Positions 18,699 through 29,800 of a DNA stretch of 64,000 nucleotides are shown in pieces; the first letter of the stretch is position 1; each line of letters starts with the position of its first letter. Source of the DNA: Anaeromyxobacter oryzisoli (GTDB taxonomy: Bacteria > Myxococcota > Myxococcia > Myxococcales > Anaeromyxobacteraceae). The stretch lies in assembly GCF_022690765.1 (NCBI RefSeq), contig NZ_JALCZA010000011.1, positions 1 through 64,000 on the forward strand, read 5' to 3'. Under the pieces are notes generated by a model. The model saw only the letters and a list, made by a program, of their open reading frames with translations, was not told the origin of the DNA and made no database searches. A program made the position numbers and the translations under genes.

Positions 18699-19204
18699 CG
18701 ACGAGGGTCGCGGCGTTCGTGGGGGTCGCCGGGCTCGCCCTGCTCTGCGGCGCGGTGGTCGAGGCGAGCAGCCGTCGCGAGGACGGGACCTGGCTCGACG
18801 CGGCGTCGCGTGAGGCGGCGGCTCGTTCGGCGGCGCTCTTCGCGAGCCTGTCGGGTCACCTGCGAGCGAGCGGCGGGGACCGGCGGTTCGCGGAGCGGCT
18901 CCCGGCGGACGACGGGGTCGTCTCGGAGGTCCTCGCCGACATCGCGTTCGTCCAGCACCAGGGGCGCGAGGAGCGTCCGCAGCTCGTCCAGTTCGAGGTG
19001 CGCGAGGTGAAGCCCGTGGCCCCGGGCCTCGCCGAGGTCCGCGCGCGGGAGTTCTGGGTGACACGCTCGACGCGGGACGGAGCGTCGAGCCGCTCGGACG
19101 TCGTCCCGGTCCGCTACGCCGTCCGGCGCGACGGTAGAGGCTGGCGCGTCGCCGATTGGGACATCGACGTCGAGGATGGCTCGGCGTCGAGGGCACGAAG
19201 GTGA
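18695..19204 (+). CDS. Membrane-anchored protein with C-terminal WRV motif, A
   Basis: This 169-residue protein has one N-terminal membrane segment (FVGVAGLALLCGAVV) and a soluble domain of about 130 residues ending in YAVRRDGRGWRVADWD. The same ending occurs in the gene at 32391-32981, which holds the equivalent place after giant cytochrome B. The GTG start overlaps the previous stop (GTGA) and has GGAG seven bases upstream. The domain may be NTF2-like, since such folds often end in a WRV strand, but this is a guess. Its conserved position suggests a role in cytochrome assembly or stability. Confidence 0.7.
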   Translation: MTTRVAAFVGVAGLALLCGAVVEASSRREDGTWLDAASREAAARSAALFASLSGHLRASGGDRRFAERLPADDGVVSEVLADIAFVQHQGREERPQLVQFEVREVKPVAPGLAEVRAREFWVTRSTRDGASSRSDVVPVRYAVRRDGRGWRVADWDIDVEDGSASRARR

Positions 19205-19332
19205 CGCGCGTCTGGGCGGTGGCCGTCTCCCTGCGGACGACCCTGCGGACCACGATGGGCTGGAGGGGCCGACGGCTGGCGTGGCTCCTCGTCTCCGCGA
19301 TCGTCACGGTGCTGGTCACCTTCTGGGAGTGA
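19201..19332 (+). CDS. 43-residue single-pass membrane peptide
   Basis: A short frame begins with GTG overlapping the previous TGA in the same GTGA coupling used by its neighbours. It ends 33 bases before the next gene. The predicted product has a basic N-terminal half and one hydrophobic helix (LAWLLVSAIVTVLVTFW) near the C-terminus. Basic residues precede the helix, predicting an N-in orientation. Tight coupling and a proper membrane helix make it a plausible small subunit of the adjacent ResB-like complex. No counterpart is visible after giant cytochrome B. I know no homologue. Confidence 0.5.
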   Translation: MTRVWAVAVSLRTTLRTTMGWRGRRLAWLLVSAIVTVLVTFWE

Positions 19333-19365
19333 ACCTCGTCATGTCGGGGAGCGCGCACGTCTTCA

Positions 19366-20394
19366 ATGTGGACTAGGGCTCGCCTCGCGATCTCGCGCCT
19401 CCTCTGGAGCGTGCTCTGGTCCGTCGGCACGCCGGCGGTGTCGGTTCCGCTCGCCGTGCTGGCGGTCGCCTTCATGGGCGCCGACGCCGCCTGGCGACGC
19501 ATGGGCGCGGCGCCCTCGACGCTCGCCTCGACCTGGGGTTGGTGGGGGTTCGCCTGGATCGCCGTGGCGGACGCGGGTGCCGCCGTCTTGCGCGGCCTGC
19601 CGCTCACGCTGGGAGCGGAGGGGCGATTCGAGCGGCGGTCGATCGACCGCGGCTCGATCGGCAGCGTCGCCATGAGGGTGGGGTGGTTGTTCGTGGCGCT
19701 CGGACTGGTGGCGTCGTCGGCAGGGACCGAGCCGCTGCGGTTCCGCGTCGCGCAGGGCGAGCGCTTCACCGCATCGCCGGACCAGCTCGTGGCTCGCGAG
19801 GGCCTTCGCCCGATGCGACCCGGGCCGGTGCCGCTCGACCTCCTGATCGAGCGGGTCGATGGCGGCGCGTCCGCCGGGAGGACGTCGCTGCGCGCTCGGG
19901 CCGCGGAGGCGACGGGCGGTCGGCAGATCACGCTCTCGCGGTGGCCGACGTGGCTCGCGTGGGGACGATGGCTGCGCGTCGTCGACTCCGGCGTGGCGGT
20001 CCGCGCGGACCTGACCACGGAGCGCGGCGCATCGCTCGATTCGGTCGTCGCGAAGCTGACACCGGGCGCGCGGCGCGCCGATGCAATCCGGTTCGAGGGC
20101 GCCCCGCTCCGAGCGGTGGTCTCGCCCGGCGATGGCGAGGCGTTCTCCGACGGACGGCCGCCCTCGTTGCGGGTCATGGCCTTCCGCGGGAAGCTGGCGA
20201 TCGCCGAAGGGGCCGTCGCGCGCGGAGAGCCCATCGTCGTAGAGGGTGTCCGGCTCTCGTTCCCGGAGTGGCTCCCCTGGGTCGATCTCGAGCTTTCGCA
20301 CGATCCCGGGCTGCCTCTGGTCTTGATCGGCGCGGTCCTCGGCGTCGTGGGCGGGGGCTCGGTCGCGCTGGGCCGCCGGCTTCGGCGGCCCTGA
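19366..20394 (+). CDS. ResB-like membrane protein 2
   Basis: This 342-residue protein has membrane segments at about 18-36, 55-75 and 100-118, a large periplasmic domain and a C-terminal helix (LPLVLIGAVLGVVGGG). Its end, with LRVMAFRGKLAIAEG then VEGVRLSFPEWLPW, is shared with the third ResB-like gene (32978-33898) and has the character of the ResB C-terminal region. It closes the operon behind giant cytochrome A. Two ResB-like genes in one operon suggest a heteromeric assembly. Full ResB proteins are longer, so this is a shortened member. The ATG at 19366 has only a weak ribosome-binding site. Confidence 0.7.
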   Translation: MWTRARLAISRLLWSVLWSVGTPAVSVPLAVLAVAFMGADAAWRRMGAAPSTLASTWGWWGFAWIAVADAGAAVLRGLPLTLGAEGRFERRSIDRGSIGSVAMRVGWLFVALGLVASSAGTEPLRFRVAQGERFTASPDQLVAREGLRPMRPGPVPLDLLIERVDGGASAGRTSLRARAAEATGGRQITLSRWPTWLAWGRWLRVVDSGVAVRADLTTERGASLDSVVAKLTPGARRADAIRFEGAPLRAVVSPGDGEAFSDGRPPSLRVMAFRGKLAIAEGAVARGEPIVVEGVRLSFPEWLPWVDLELSHDPGLPLVLIGAVLGVVGGGSVALGRRLRRP

Positions 20395-20841
20395 TCCACT
20401 TCGACGCGCGCCGCAGCGTTCCGGGTCGGGCGCCCAGGTCACGATGAAGGCTCACGACCTCGGGGCGCCCTCGGCGAAGTAGCAGATCCCGCCTCGCGGA
20501 GTTCGAGCCTGGCCCTGCGGCAAAGTGTCGCTAGATTGAGTGCCGCATGCGTCAATGCGCCGCAGGTATTCTCGATTGTTTCAGGTGCGGCAAATTGTCA
20601 TTCTGTCTCTTGTCTAGCGTACATCGTCGGTCGTGATGGACGTTTTACGGCTGCGCGAGATGACCCAATGGGGCACGGCGCGCATGATGGCAGATCGTCG
20701 CAGCAAAGTTGGTAGCCCAATTTCCGCCTATCTGAATGGTGCGCCACGTAAGAGCGCGCGCGGGGGTGCACGGCTTCCTGGCGGATCGTCGCTTGCAAAC
20801 GGGGCCCCCCGGATTCGTGTATCTGCACCCGGGAGGCGGGC
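20395..20841. other. Intergenic leader of giant cytochrome B with a paired direct repeat
   Basis: No gene is supported. The stretch 20520-20740 is less GC-rich than its surroundings and is the likely promoter region. Two direct copies of TGGC(A/G)GATCGTCGC followed shortly by GCAAA occur at 20688-20708 and 20779-20799, 91 bp apart. They could be regulator sites or part of a structured leader. Confidence 0.5.
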
Positions 20842-23800
20842 ATGGCGGCGCATCTCCACACAGACGCTCGACGAGATCTCGCTGGGCGCTGGTGGACTCG
20901 GCTCTGGATGACGACGGCCCTGCTGCTCGGCTTGCCAGACCCGGCGCTGGCGGTAACGGTCACGAGTTACGCGACGACCAACGCCGTGGTCACGACCGGC
21001 TGGACGGTCCCGACCAACGCCTACGCGGCGGACGCGAGTTACGCGACGGCGACGCCCAGTGGCAGGAACGTGAGCATCACCTCGGACTTCGGGGGCTTCG
21101 GGTTCGACACGTCGATCCCCGCGGGGTCCACCATCAACTCCGTTACGATCGAGGTCGCCTGGTACGCCTCCACGGCCGCGTCCGTCGCGAACCTCGGCCT
21201 GCAGCCTGTCGCGAACGGCGGCACGCTCTCCGGTACCGAAGCCATCGACTCGAGCGAACCGGCCACCACGACCGCGTACACCGCGCAGTTCACCGGGCTC
21301 ACGCGCGCGGACCTCCTGGACGGCGGCGCCAGCCCGTTCATGGCGCGCGTCCGCGCGAACCGAGGGGCCAGCAACACCTCGTTCACGGCCTATCTCGACT
21401 ACGTCCGGGTCACCGTGGACTACACCCCGTCCGTCATCATCGGCAACGGCAGCGATCCGACCGGCACGACCGTCTCCGCCGGCTCGACGGCGGTGCTCGA
21501 CACGTTCACGCTCTCCACCAGCACGTCCTCGACGACGGTGAACGCGGTCGCGACGTCGCTGACCGGGAACACGGCGCTGACGAGCCTCTCGCTGTGGACC
21601 GGCGCCGGGTGCACCGGGACGAACCTCGCCACCGTGACCAGCCCGGGCCCGACCCCGAGCTTCTCGGGCCTCTCGCTGCCCGCCAGCACCACCTCGGCCT
21701 CGACCACGTACTACGTCTGCGGGACCGCCGCGACCGTCGCGGCGGACACGACCGTCTCGGTGAACGTCACCGGGGTGACGCCCGCGAGCGGCACGTGGGG
21801 CGTCACGGACTCCGACACGGGGCCGAGCTTCACGGTCGCCGCCCCGGTCCTGCTCACGATCGGGAACGGCTCGAGCGCGGATCCGGCCGGGACCGCCTTG
21901 AACGCGGGCACGACGACCGCCCTCGACTACTTCACGCTCGCCACGAGCACCGGCACGAGCACCGTGAGCGCGATCGCCGTCCAGCTCACCGGGAACACGG
22001 CGCTGTCGAGCCTCGAGCTCCGCGCCGGCACCGGGTGCGGCGGAGCCCTCGTCGGATCTGCCATCAACGGCCCGGGCAGCGCTCCGACCTTCTCCGGGCT
22101 GACGCAGAGCATCGGCACGACCGCGACGAGCTACACCCTCTGCGGCACGGGCGCGGTGGTCGCGTCGAGCACGATCGTCAACGCCAACGTCTCCGGGGTG
22201 ACGTACTCCGGGGCCTACACGGTCCAGGACGGCGACGCCGCGAACGACTTCACGGTGAACGCCTCGTCGCTGACGATCGGGAACGGCAGCGATCCGACCG
22301 GGACGACGATCTCCGCCGGCTCGACGGTCGTGCTCGACACCTTCACGCTCTCGACGAGCGCGAGCTCGACCACGGTGACGGCGGTCGCGACCGCGTTGAC
22401 GGGGAGCACGGCGCTGACGAGCCTCGACCTCTGGACCGGCGCCGGGTGCACCGGGACCAACCTCGCCAGCGTGACCAGCCCCGGCGCGGCCCCGAGCTTC
22501 GGGAGCGTCTCCCTGCCCGCCAGCACCACCTCGGGGTCGACGACGTACTACCTCTGCGGGACTGCGGCCGCCGTCGGCACCAGCACGACGGTGGCCGTCC
22601 ACGTCACGGGCGCCACCGCCGCGAGCGGCTCCTGGGCCGTCACGGACGGCGACACCGGCCCGAGCTTCACCGTGAGCGCCTCCGCCGGCACCATCACGAT
22701 CGGCAACGGCTCCGCGGAGCCGACGAGCCAGAGCCTGAGCTCCGGCCAGACCCTCGCCCTCGACACGTTCACCCTCGGGAGCACGGCCACGGCGACGGTC
22801 ACCGAGGTGAAGGTCAGCCTCACGAACGGCGGGGCGCTCTCGGCCATCTCGGTCCAGAGCTCGAGCACCTGCTCGGGCGGGACCGTCTACGGGACGCTGT
22901 CGTCCCCGGTGAGCGGGAACAACACCATCCCGCTCACCACCTCCATCACCGCGAGGACCAACACCGGGAACACCGATCGCTACCTGTGCGCGACCGGCGG
23001 CACCGTCGGGAGCTCGACCGCGGTGACCGGGACCGCCTACGCCGCGACGGCGACGGGCTTCGCCTGGGTGGACAACGACACCACCAGCGCGACCCTCACC
23101 GTGCTCGCCGCCGCGCCCTCGAACCAGACCACGCTCGTCCCCGGGACCGATCCCGCCGGCGCCGTGATCTGCCCCGGCGCCACGACGCCGGTGTACCTGG
23201 ACCAGCTCGGCTTCACGGTGACCGGGACCGCGGACACCATCGGCACCGTCACGTTCCAGGGGCTCGGCGCGTCCGCGCCGCTCGCCTCCATCGAGCTGCG
23301 GGACAGCGCCGGGGCGGCGCTCTCGCCGGCGCGGACCGGCACGCCCACCGGCGACACCTACACCTTCGGCGCCGCGAGCCTCGGCGCGCCCGTCGGGACC
23401 ACGTATTACCGGCTCTACGGTACGGCGAAGGGGCACGCCGCGCTCGCGAGCGGTACGTACACGGTGCAGCCGCGGGTCCAGAGCTACACCTCGTCCAACA
23501 CGCAGGGCGCGGGGGCCGACACGGCGAACGCGTTCACCGTGGACAACCAGGCGCCGGCCGAGGGGACGTGGGGGACGGTCACGCCGGGCGACAACCAGGT
23601 CCAGCTCGCGTGGACCAACCCCACCGACGCCGCCCTGAGCCAGATCGTGGTGCTCCGGCGCAAGACGAGCACCGCGTTCACCGAGACCCTCACCGACGGC
23701 GCGGGGGCGCCCACCGAGGGCTCGACGACGAGCGGCGGGAGCACCGTCGTCTACTCGCGCGCCGGGACCTCCGGCGGGGCGGTCTCGTTCACCGACACGA

Positions 23801-26800
23801 GCGCGGTGGACGGGAACACCTACGTGTACCGGCTGTACGCCATGGACGGCTGCGGCAACTTCAGCGCCGGCGTGGCGAGCGGACCGTGGACGCCCGCGGG
23901 CGCGTTCGTGGCCGAGGGCAGCACGGTCCCCGGCGCGCCGATGGTCTCGATCGTCAACCCGCTCACGGGCAGCACGGTGAGCGGGACCTTCCGCGTCCAG
24001 ATCCGGGTGTTCAACTCCGCGGCGCAGGGGGGCATCGCCGGCCTCACCGCGAACAGCCTCGCGTACAGCCTCGACAACGGCACGACGTGGAGCAGCACCA
24101 ACCTCACCGCGCTGACCGCCTACGACACGCTCTCCGGCGGCGTCCTGACCGGCCGGACGTACGAGGTGCAGCTCACGCCCGCGGCGGGCGGGCACACGCT
24201 GCGCGCGAAGGCCTCCAACGCCGTCGCGACGGACGTGCTCTCGAACGGCGTCGCCCTCACCGTCGCGGCGACGAGCACCGGCGACGGAAACCTGCTCGTC
24301 CGCGACAACTCGGCGCAGCTCTGCACCGACTGCCACGCGCTCCAGGGGCACACGAGCGAGGTCACCGGCAGCGCGCGCGGCTCGTGGTCCACCACCTGTC
24401 GCGACTGCCACACGCCGCACGGGACGACGAACCTCTCCCTCGTCGCGCCCCAGATCACCCCGCCCGCGATCACCGGCGCGCAGTCGGCGAAGACCGTCTC
24501 GTTCCTGTCCAAGAGCGGCTACGCCGCGAGCTCGTACGCGAGCAGCGCCAACAACGGTCCGTGTCAGGTCTGCCACACGCAGACGCAGTACTATCGGGCC
24601 GACGGCACGTCGCCGGGCGGATCCCACGAGACCGGCCCGTGCTCCTCCTGTCACGCGCACGCGAAGGGGCTCGCGGCGACCTGCACCACCTGCCACGGCA
24701 CCGAGGGACGAGGTTCCATCGCGGGGGCCGACGCCAAGCAGCCGGGCGCGCCGCCCGCCGTCGCGACCGGCGCGACGGTGTTCGTCGCCAACGGCGGCGC
24801 GCACGTCGCGCACGTGAACCAGGCCTCCCTCCGGGCGGCCCCGCTCGCCTGCGCGAGCTGCCACCCGAGCCCCAACACGCACCAGAGCCCGAGCCAGACC
24901 GACGTGGCCTGGGCCGGGCTCGCCAGCACCGGCGGCCTCACGCCCACGCCGGCCGCCGGCGCGGTCGCCACCGCCTGGACGACCGCCCCGACCTGCAGCA
25001 ACTACTGCCACGGCGCCTCGCTCACGCGGGCCGCGGGCAGCAAGACCACCCCGGCCTGGAACGGCGCCTCGACCGACGCCGCGTGCGGGACCTGCCACGC
25101 GGTGCTCCCGCCGGTCGGCGGCGCCACCGCGGGCGTGCACCCGCAGAACCAGGGCTGCGCGACGTGCCACGGCGCCGGGTACGCCTACAACGCCGGCGCC
25201 GGCAGCGTCGTCGATCCGGCGAGGTCGAAGCACATCGACGGCACGCTGGATCGGCCGAACGGCTGCACCGCCTGCCACGGCAAGCTCACCGGGACGAGCG
25301 GCACGGTCGTGCCGAGCGGCGATCCCCAGGCGGCGCCGGGCTACGACGCGCTCTCGGTGGACACGCGCGGCAGCACCGACAGGGCCCAGCTCGGCGTCGG
25401 CGCGCACGTCAAGCACGTGAACGCCGGGCTGATGTCGGCGAAGAGCTGCAGCGTGTGCCACGGCTCGACGCCCGCGGACGAGGCGCACGCGAACGGGGCG
25501 GTGGCCATCGGCTGGAGCGCGCCCGCCAACGCGGGGGGCGTCACGCCCACCTGGGCGAGCCCGAATTGCACCAATTATTGCCACTCGAGCGGCAAGCCGA
25601 TCGGCGGCACCGTCACGCCGGCCGCGGCGATCGCCTGGACGAGCCAGACCGCCCTCGGGTGCACCAGCTGCCACGCCTCCACCGGCCTCGCGACGAACGG
25701 GCACGCGAAGCACGTCTCGACCTACGGGATCGGGTGCCAGGCCTGCCACGCGGCCACGACCGACACGGGGGCGAGCATCGTCTCCGGCGGCGGCGCGCAC
25801 GTGAACGGCGCCAACGACGTGAGCTTCGCCGCGCTCGACGCGTACGTCGGGGGCGGCAACTACGACACGCTCGCCTACACCTGCTCCAACACCTACTGCC
25901 ACTCGAACGGCCAGGACCGCTCGAACCCGTTCACGTCCGGGCCGTCGCGCGCCTGGAACGGCGGCGCCGGCGGCTGCAGCGCCTGCCACGCCACCGGCAC
26001 GGCGCTCGCGACCGGCTCGCACGCCGCCCACGTGAACCATGACGGAACGTCCGGGTTCGGCGCGAACTCCACCTGCCAGCAGTGCCACGCCGGGACGACC
26101 GCGGACGGCGCGACCATCGCCTCGACGACGCTGCACGTGAACATGGCGGCGGACGTGGACTCGACGCACACGTACTCGAGCGCCGCGAAGTCCTGCGCGA
26201 CGTACTGCCACTCGTCGGGGCAGGGCGGCACCGCCACCCCGCAGAAGTACAGCGACATGGCGTGGGGCATTGCGCTCACCAACGACTGCATGCAGTGCCA
26301 CGGGCGGTACAGCCCGGCGGACTTCACGTCGCGGTTCGGCGAGCCGAACTACGCGAACGGCGGCGCGGGGACGGCGACCGCGAACAGCCACGGGGCGCAC
26401 GTGAAGAGCGCGGCGGACTGCTACACCTGCCACAAGGCCACGGTGACCGCCGCCGGGAACGCGATCGCGACCGGCGCGACGACGCACACGGACGGCAACC
26501 GGCAGGTCCTGTTCGACGGCGCGACCGCCGGGACCGGCGCGACCTACTCCAACGACGCGAACAAGCGCTGCAGCAACGTGAGCTGCCACGGCTCCGGCAC
26601 GCCGCAGTGGGGCGGCGCCTCGCTGCTCTGCAGCGACTGCCACGTCGGCGCCTCGGACACGAACAGCTTCGCGTTCGGGACGGCGGGCATCGTCAACACG
26701 ACGGAGTGGACGAGCGTCGGGCATGGCAAGACCTCGATCGGCGCGGCCGCCACGCCGTGCCTGTACTGCCACGACGGCTCCACGTCCGCGCCGCACGACA

Positions 26801-29800
26801 GCACCACCAACCCGTTCCGCCTGCGCGGGGCGACCGGGACGGGCGGGGCGGTGACCAACGGCAACTACAGCGCGCTGACCGCGTCGTCCGCGAACCAGGT
26901 CTGCTTGAACTGCCACGCCGCCTCCGGGGCGAACGGCGTGGATCCCGACGGGGTGGGCGCGAACCCGCTCATCACCGGCGCGACGAAGATCGACGCGTAC
27001 CACTACGGCGCCGCGCACACCGCGGCGGGGACCACCGGCGGCGCCCGGTGCTGGGACTGCCACGATCCGCACGGCGACGGGTCGAACATCAAGATGATCG
27101 GCGCGGACGTGGTGAAGACCTCGACCGACAACCACAGCTGGGCCGCCGCCCGGACCCCGGGCGTGACCTTCACGGCCGACGCGACCGGCACGGACTTCGC
27201 GAACACCTCGGCGACCAGCCTGTGCCGCGCGTGCCACACCACGGCGGCGCACTACAACGCGACCACCAACGACGGCCACAACAGCGGCGCGAGGTGCGTG
27301 GCGTGCCACGCGCACGAGCAGACCGGCGGCCTCGCGTTCCACGAGGCCACCACCTGCAACGCGTGCCACAACGCGCCCCCGACCCTCGGGAAGCACGGGA
27401 GCCACGACGAGACCACGTTCACCGAGACGAGCTACACGAACGCCGCGCGCCACGGCTCGGCGACCCAGTACGGCTTCGCGTGCAACACCTGCCACGCCGG
27501 GACGCACCAGGACTCGAACAACCCGTACTCGGTGCAGGTGGTCTTCGGGAGCTTCGACGCGAAGGCGGTCGGCGGCACCTACGCCGCTGGGACGGCCCAG
27601 ACCGCGGACACTGCGCCTACCGGGTCCCTCTCCTTCAAGTGGACGAACGGGACCTGCAGCAGCACGTACTGCCACTCGAACGCGACGCCGCTGGGCGGGA
27701 CGAACCTCGGCGCGGCGCCGACCTGGAACGAGACGGCGTGGGTGAAGACCGGGGGCACCGCGAACGAGTGCACCAAGTGCCACCAGATGGCCGCCGACTC
27801 GACCGGCGCGTCCACCTCGACGAAGCTGTCCCACGCGCACTTCGTCCACACGGCCGCGACGAGCGCGAGCGGGTACTATTTCGGCTGCGCGCAGTGCCAC
27901 TACGGCGAGGCGACCGGTCAGGCGGACTACCCGACGACGGCCGCGACCATCGCCGACAAGACCAGGCACGTGAACGGGGCGCGCGACGTGGCGTTCGACG
28001 CGACGTTCAACCCCGGGACGACCGGCTACAACCAGGGGCCTGCCTACACCTGCGCGAACACGTACTGCCACTCGAACGGGACGAACGCGTCGAGCCCGCC
28101 CGTGAACACGTCCATCGCGTGGAGCGCGAGCGCGACGTGCGCGAGCTGCCACGGCGGCTACACCGGGACGATCATCGGCACCGGCAAGCACACGAACCAC
28201 GTCGACAACGGGACGCTCGGCGAGAGCTACCACTGCGACGACTGCCACGCGACGACCGTCACGGGCGGCGCGACGCCGGTCGTGAGCTACACCGGCGGCA
28301 AGCACGTCAACCGCACGAAGGACGTGTCCATCGCGGCCCGCGGGACGTACACGGACACGACGGACACCGGCACGACGTGCAGCGCGGCCTACTGCCACTC
28401 CGACGGACAGCGCGGCGCGGCGAACACGAAGGTGACGGTGACCTGGGCCGACGCCGCCTGGACCGGGAGCGTCTGCGTCAAGTGCCACGGTGGCACGACG
28501 GGGAGCCTGTTCGGCGCGCCGGATTACGCGAACGGCGGCAAGAACACCGCCACCGCCAACAGCCACGCGAGGCACGTCTCGGCGGCGACGTCCTGCGCGA
28601 CGTGCCACAAGACCACCACGACGACCGGCGCGGCGATCCTCGCCGGCGGGCTCCACACCAACGGCACGATCGAGATCGCGTTCGACACGACCAAGGCGGG
28701 CACCGGCGCGAGCGCGGCGCCCGGTTCCTTCACGTCCCCGAGCACCTACGTGTCGGCGACGTGCACGAACATCGCCTGCCACGGGAACAACGCGACGGCG
28801 ATCAGCTGGGGTGACACGACCCTGAGCTGCACGAGCTGCCACAGCGGCGCGGCGGACACGAACAACTGGAACATCGGCGACGGCACCCCCGCCGTCATCG
28901 GCACCGGGACCGAGTGGACGACCTACGGCCACGGCTCGACCTCGACCACCGGCAACTCCTTCTCGGAGTTCGGCGCGGTGGCCTCGGCCGACCGGTGCGT
29001 CTATTGCCACGACAACCAGAACGCGGCGGCGAGCCACCAGCAGGCCACGAACCCGTTCCGGCTGCGCGGCGCGGCCACGAGCACGGGCGCGACCAACGCC
29101 TACTCGAGCGCGAGCGTCGCGGCCGTGAACGCCGTCTGCTTCAACTGCCACGCGACGAGCACGAGCGTCGCCTACGGCGTCGATCCGGACGGGACGGGCG
29201 CGCTGCCGAAGGTCGGGCCGGCGACGGCGCGGATCGACGCGTATCACGCCGGCGGCGTCCACTCCGCGACGCTGAACGGCGGCGAGCGGTGCTGGGACTG
29301 CCACGACCCGCACGGCGACGCGACCAACCTCAAGATGATCGGGTCGGACACCATGCAGCAGGGCAGCGACGTCCACGGCCTCACCGGGACCCGCTCGACC
29401 ACGCCGGCGGTCTTCACGACCACCAGCGGGTACGCGAACACCACCACCCGGAACGGCGTCTGCCAGATCTGCCACACCACGACCAAGTACTGGCAGTACA
29501 ACTCGGAGCCGGCCGCGCACAACGCGGGGTCCACCTGCACCGCCGCGTGCCACCTCCACAACCAGCCGCCCAACCTCGCGTTCAAGGGGGCCGGCGACTG
29601 CCTCGGGTGCCACGGCAAGGCGACGAGCGGCACCATCCCGCGCGCGCAGATCGTCGGCGGGTCGCTCGGGTTCGCGGGCGACGACTTCCTCCGCCCGAGC
29701 CGTCACGTCTCGAACGGCGCGTTGACGGGGACGCCGATCGTCACGAACTTCGACTGCATCCTGTGCCACGCGGAGGGTGACCCGACCTCCACGGGGACCA

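Noticed and set aside
19341-19376. Eleven-codon frame ATG 19341 to TAG before ResB-like 2
   Set aside because: It is too short, lacks a ribosome-binding site and overlaps the next start out of frame; probably chance.
20669-20690. Sigma-54 promoter before cytochrome B (GGGGCACGGCGCGCAT)
   Set aside because: The TTGC half is missing and the spacing does not fit, unlike the perfect site before cydA.
20680-20841. Cyclic-dinucleotide (GEMM-I) riboswitch before cytochrome B
   Set aside because: Such riboswitches precede Geobacter cytochromes and GCAAA elements occur here, but the order and the ACGCACAGGGCAAACC-type core do not match.
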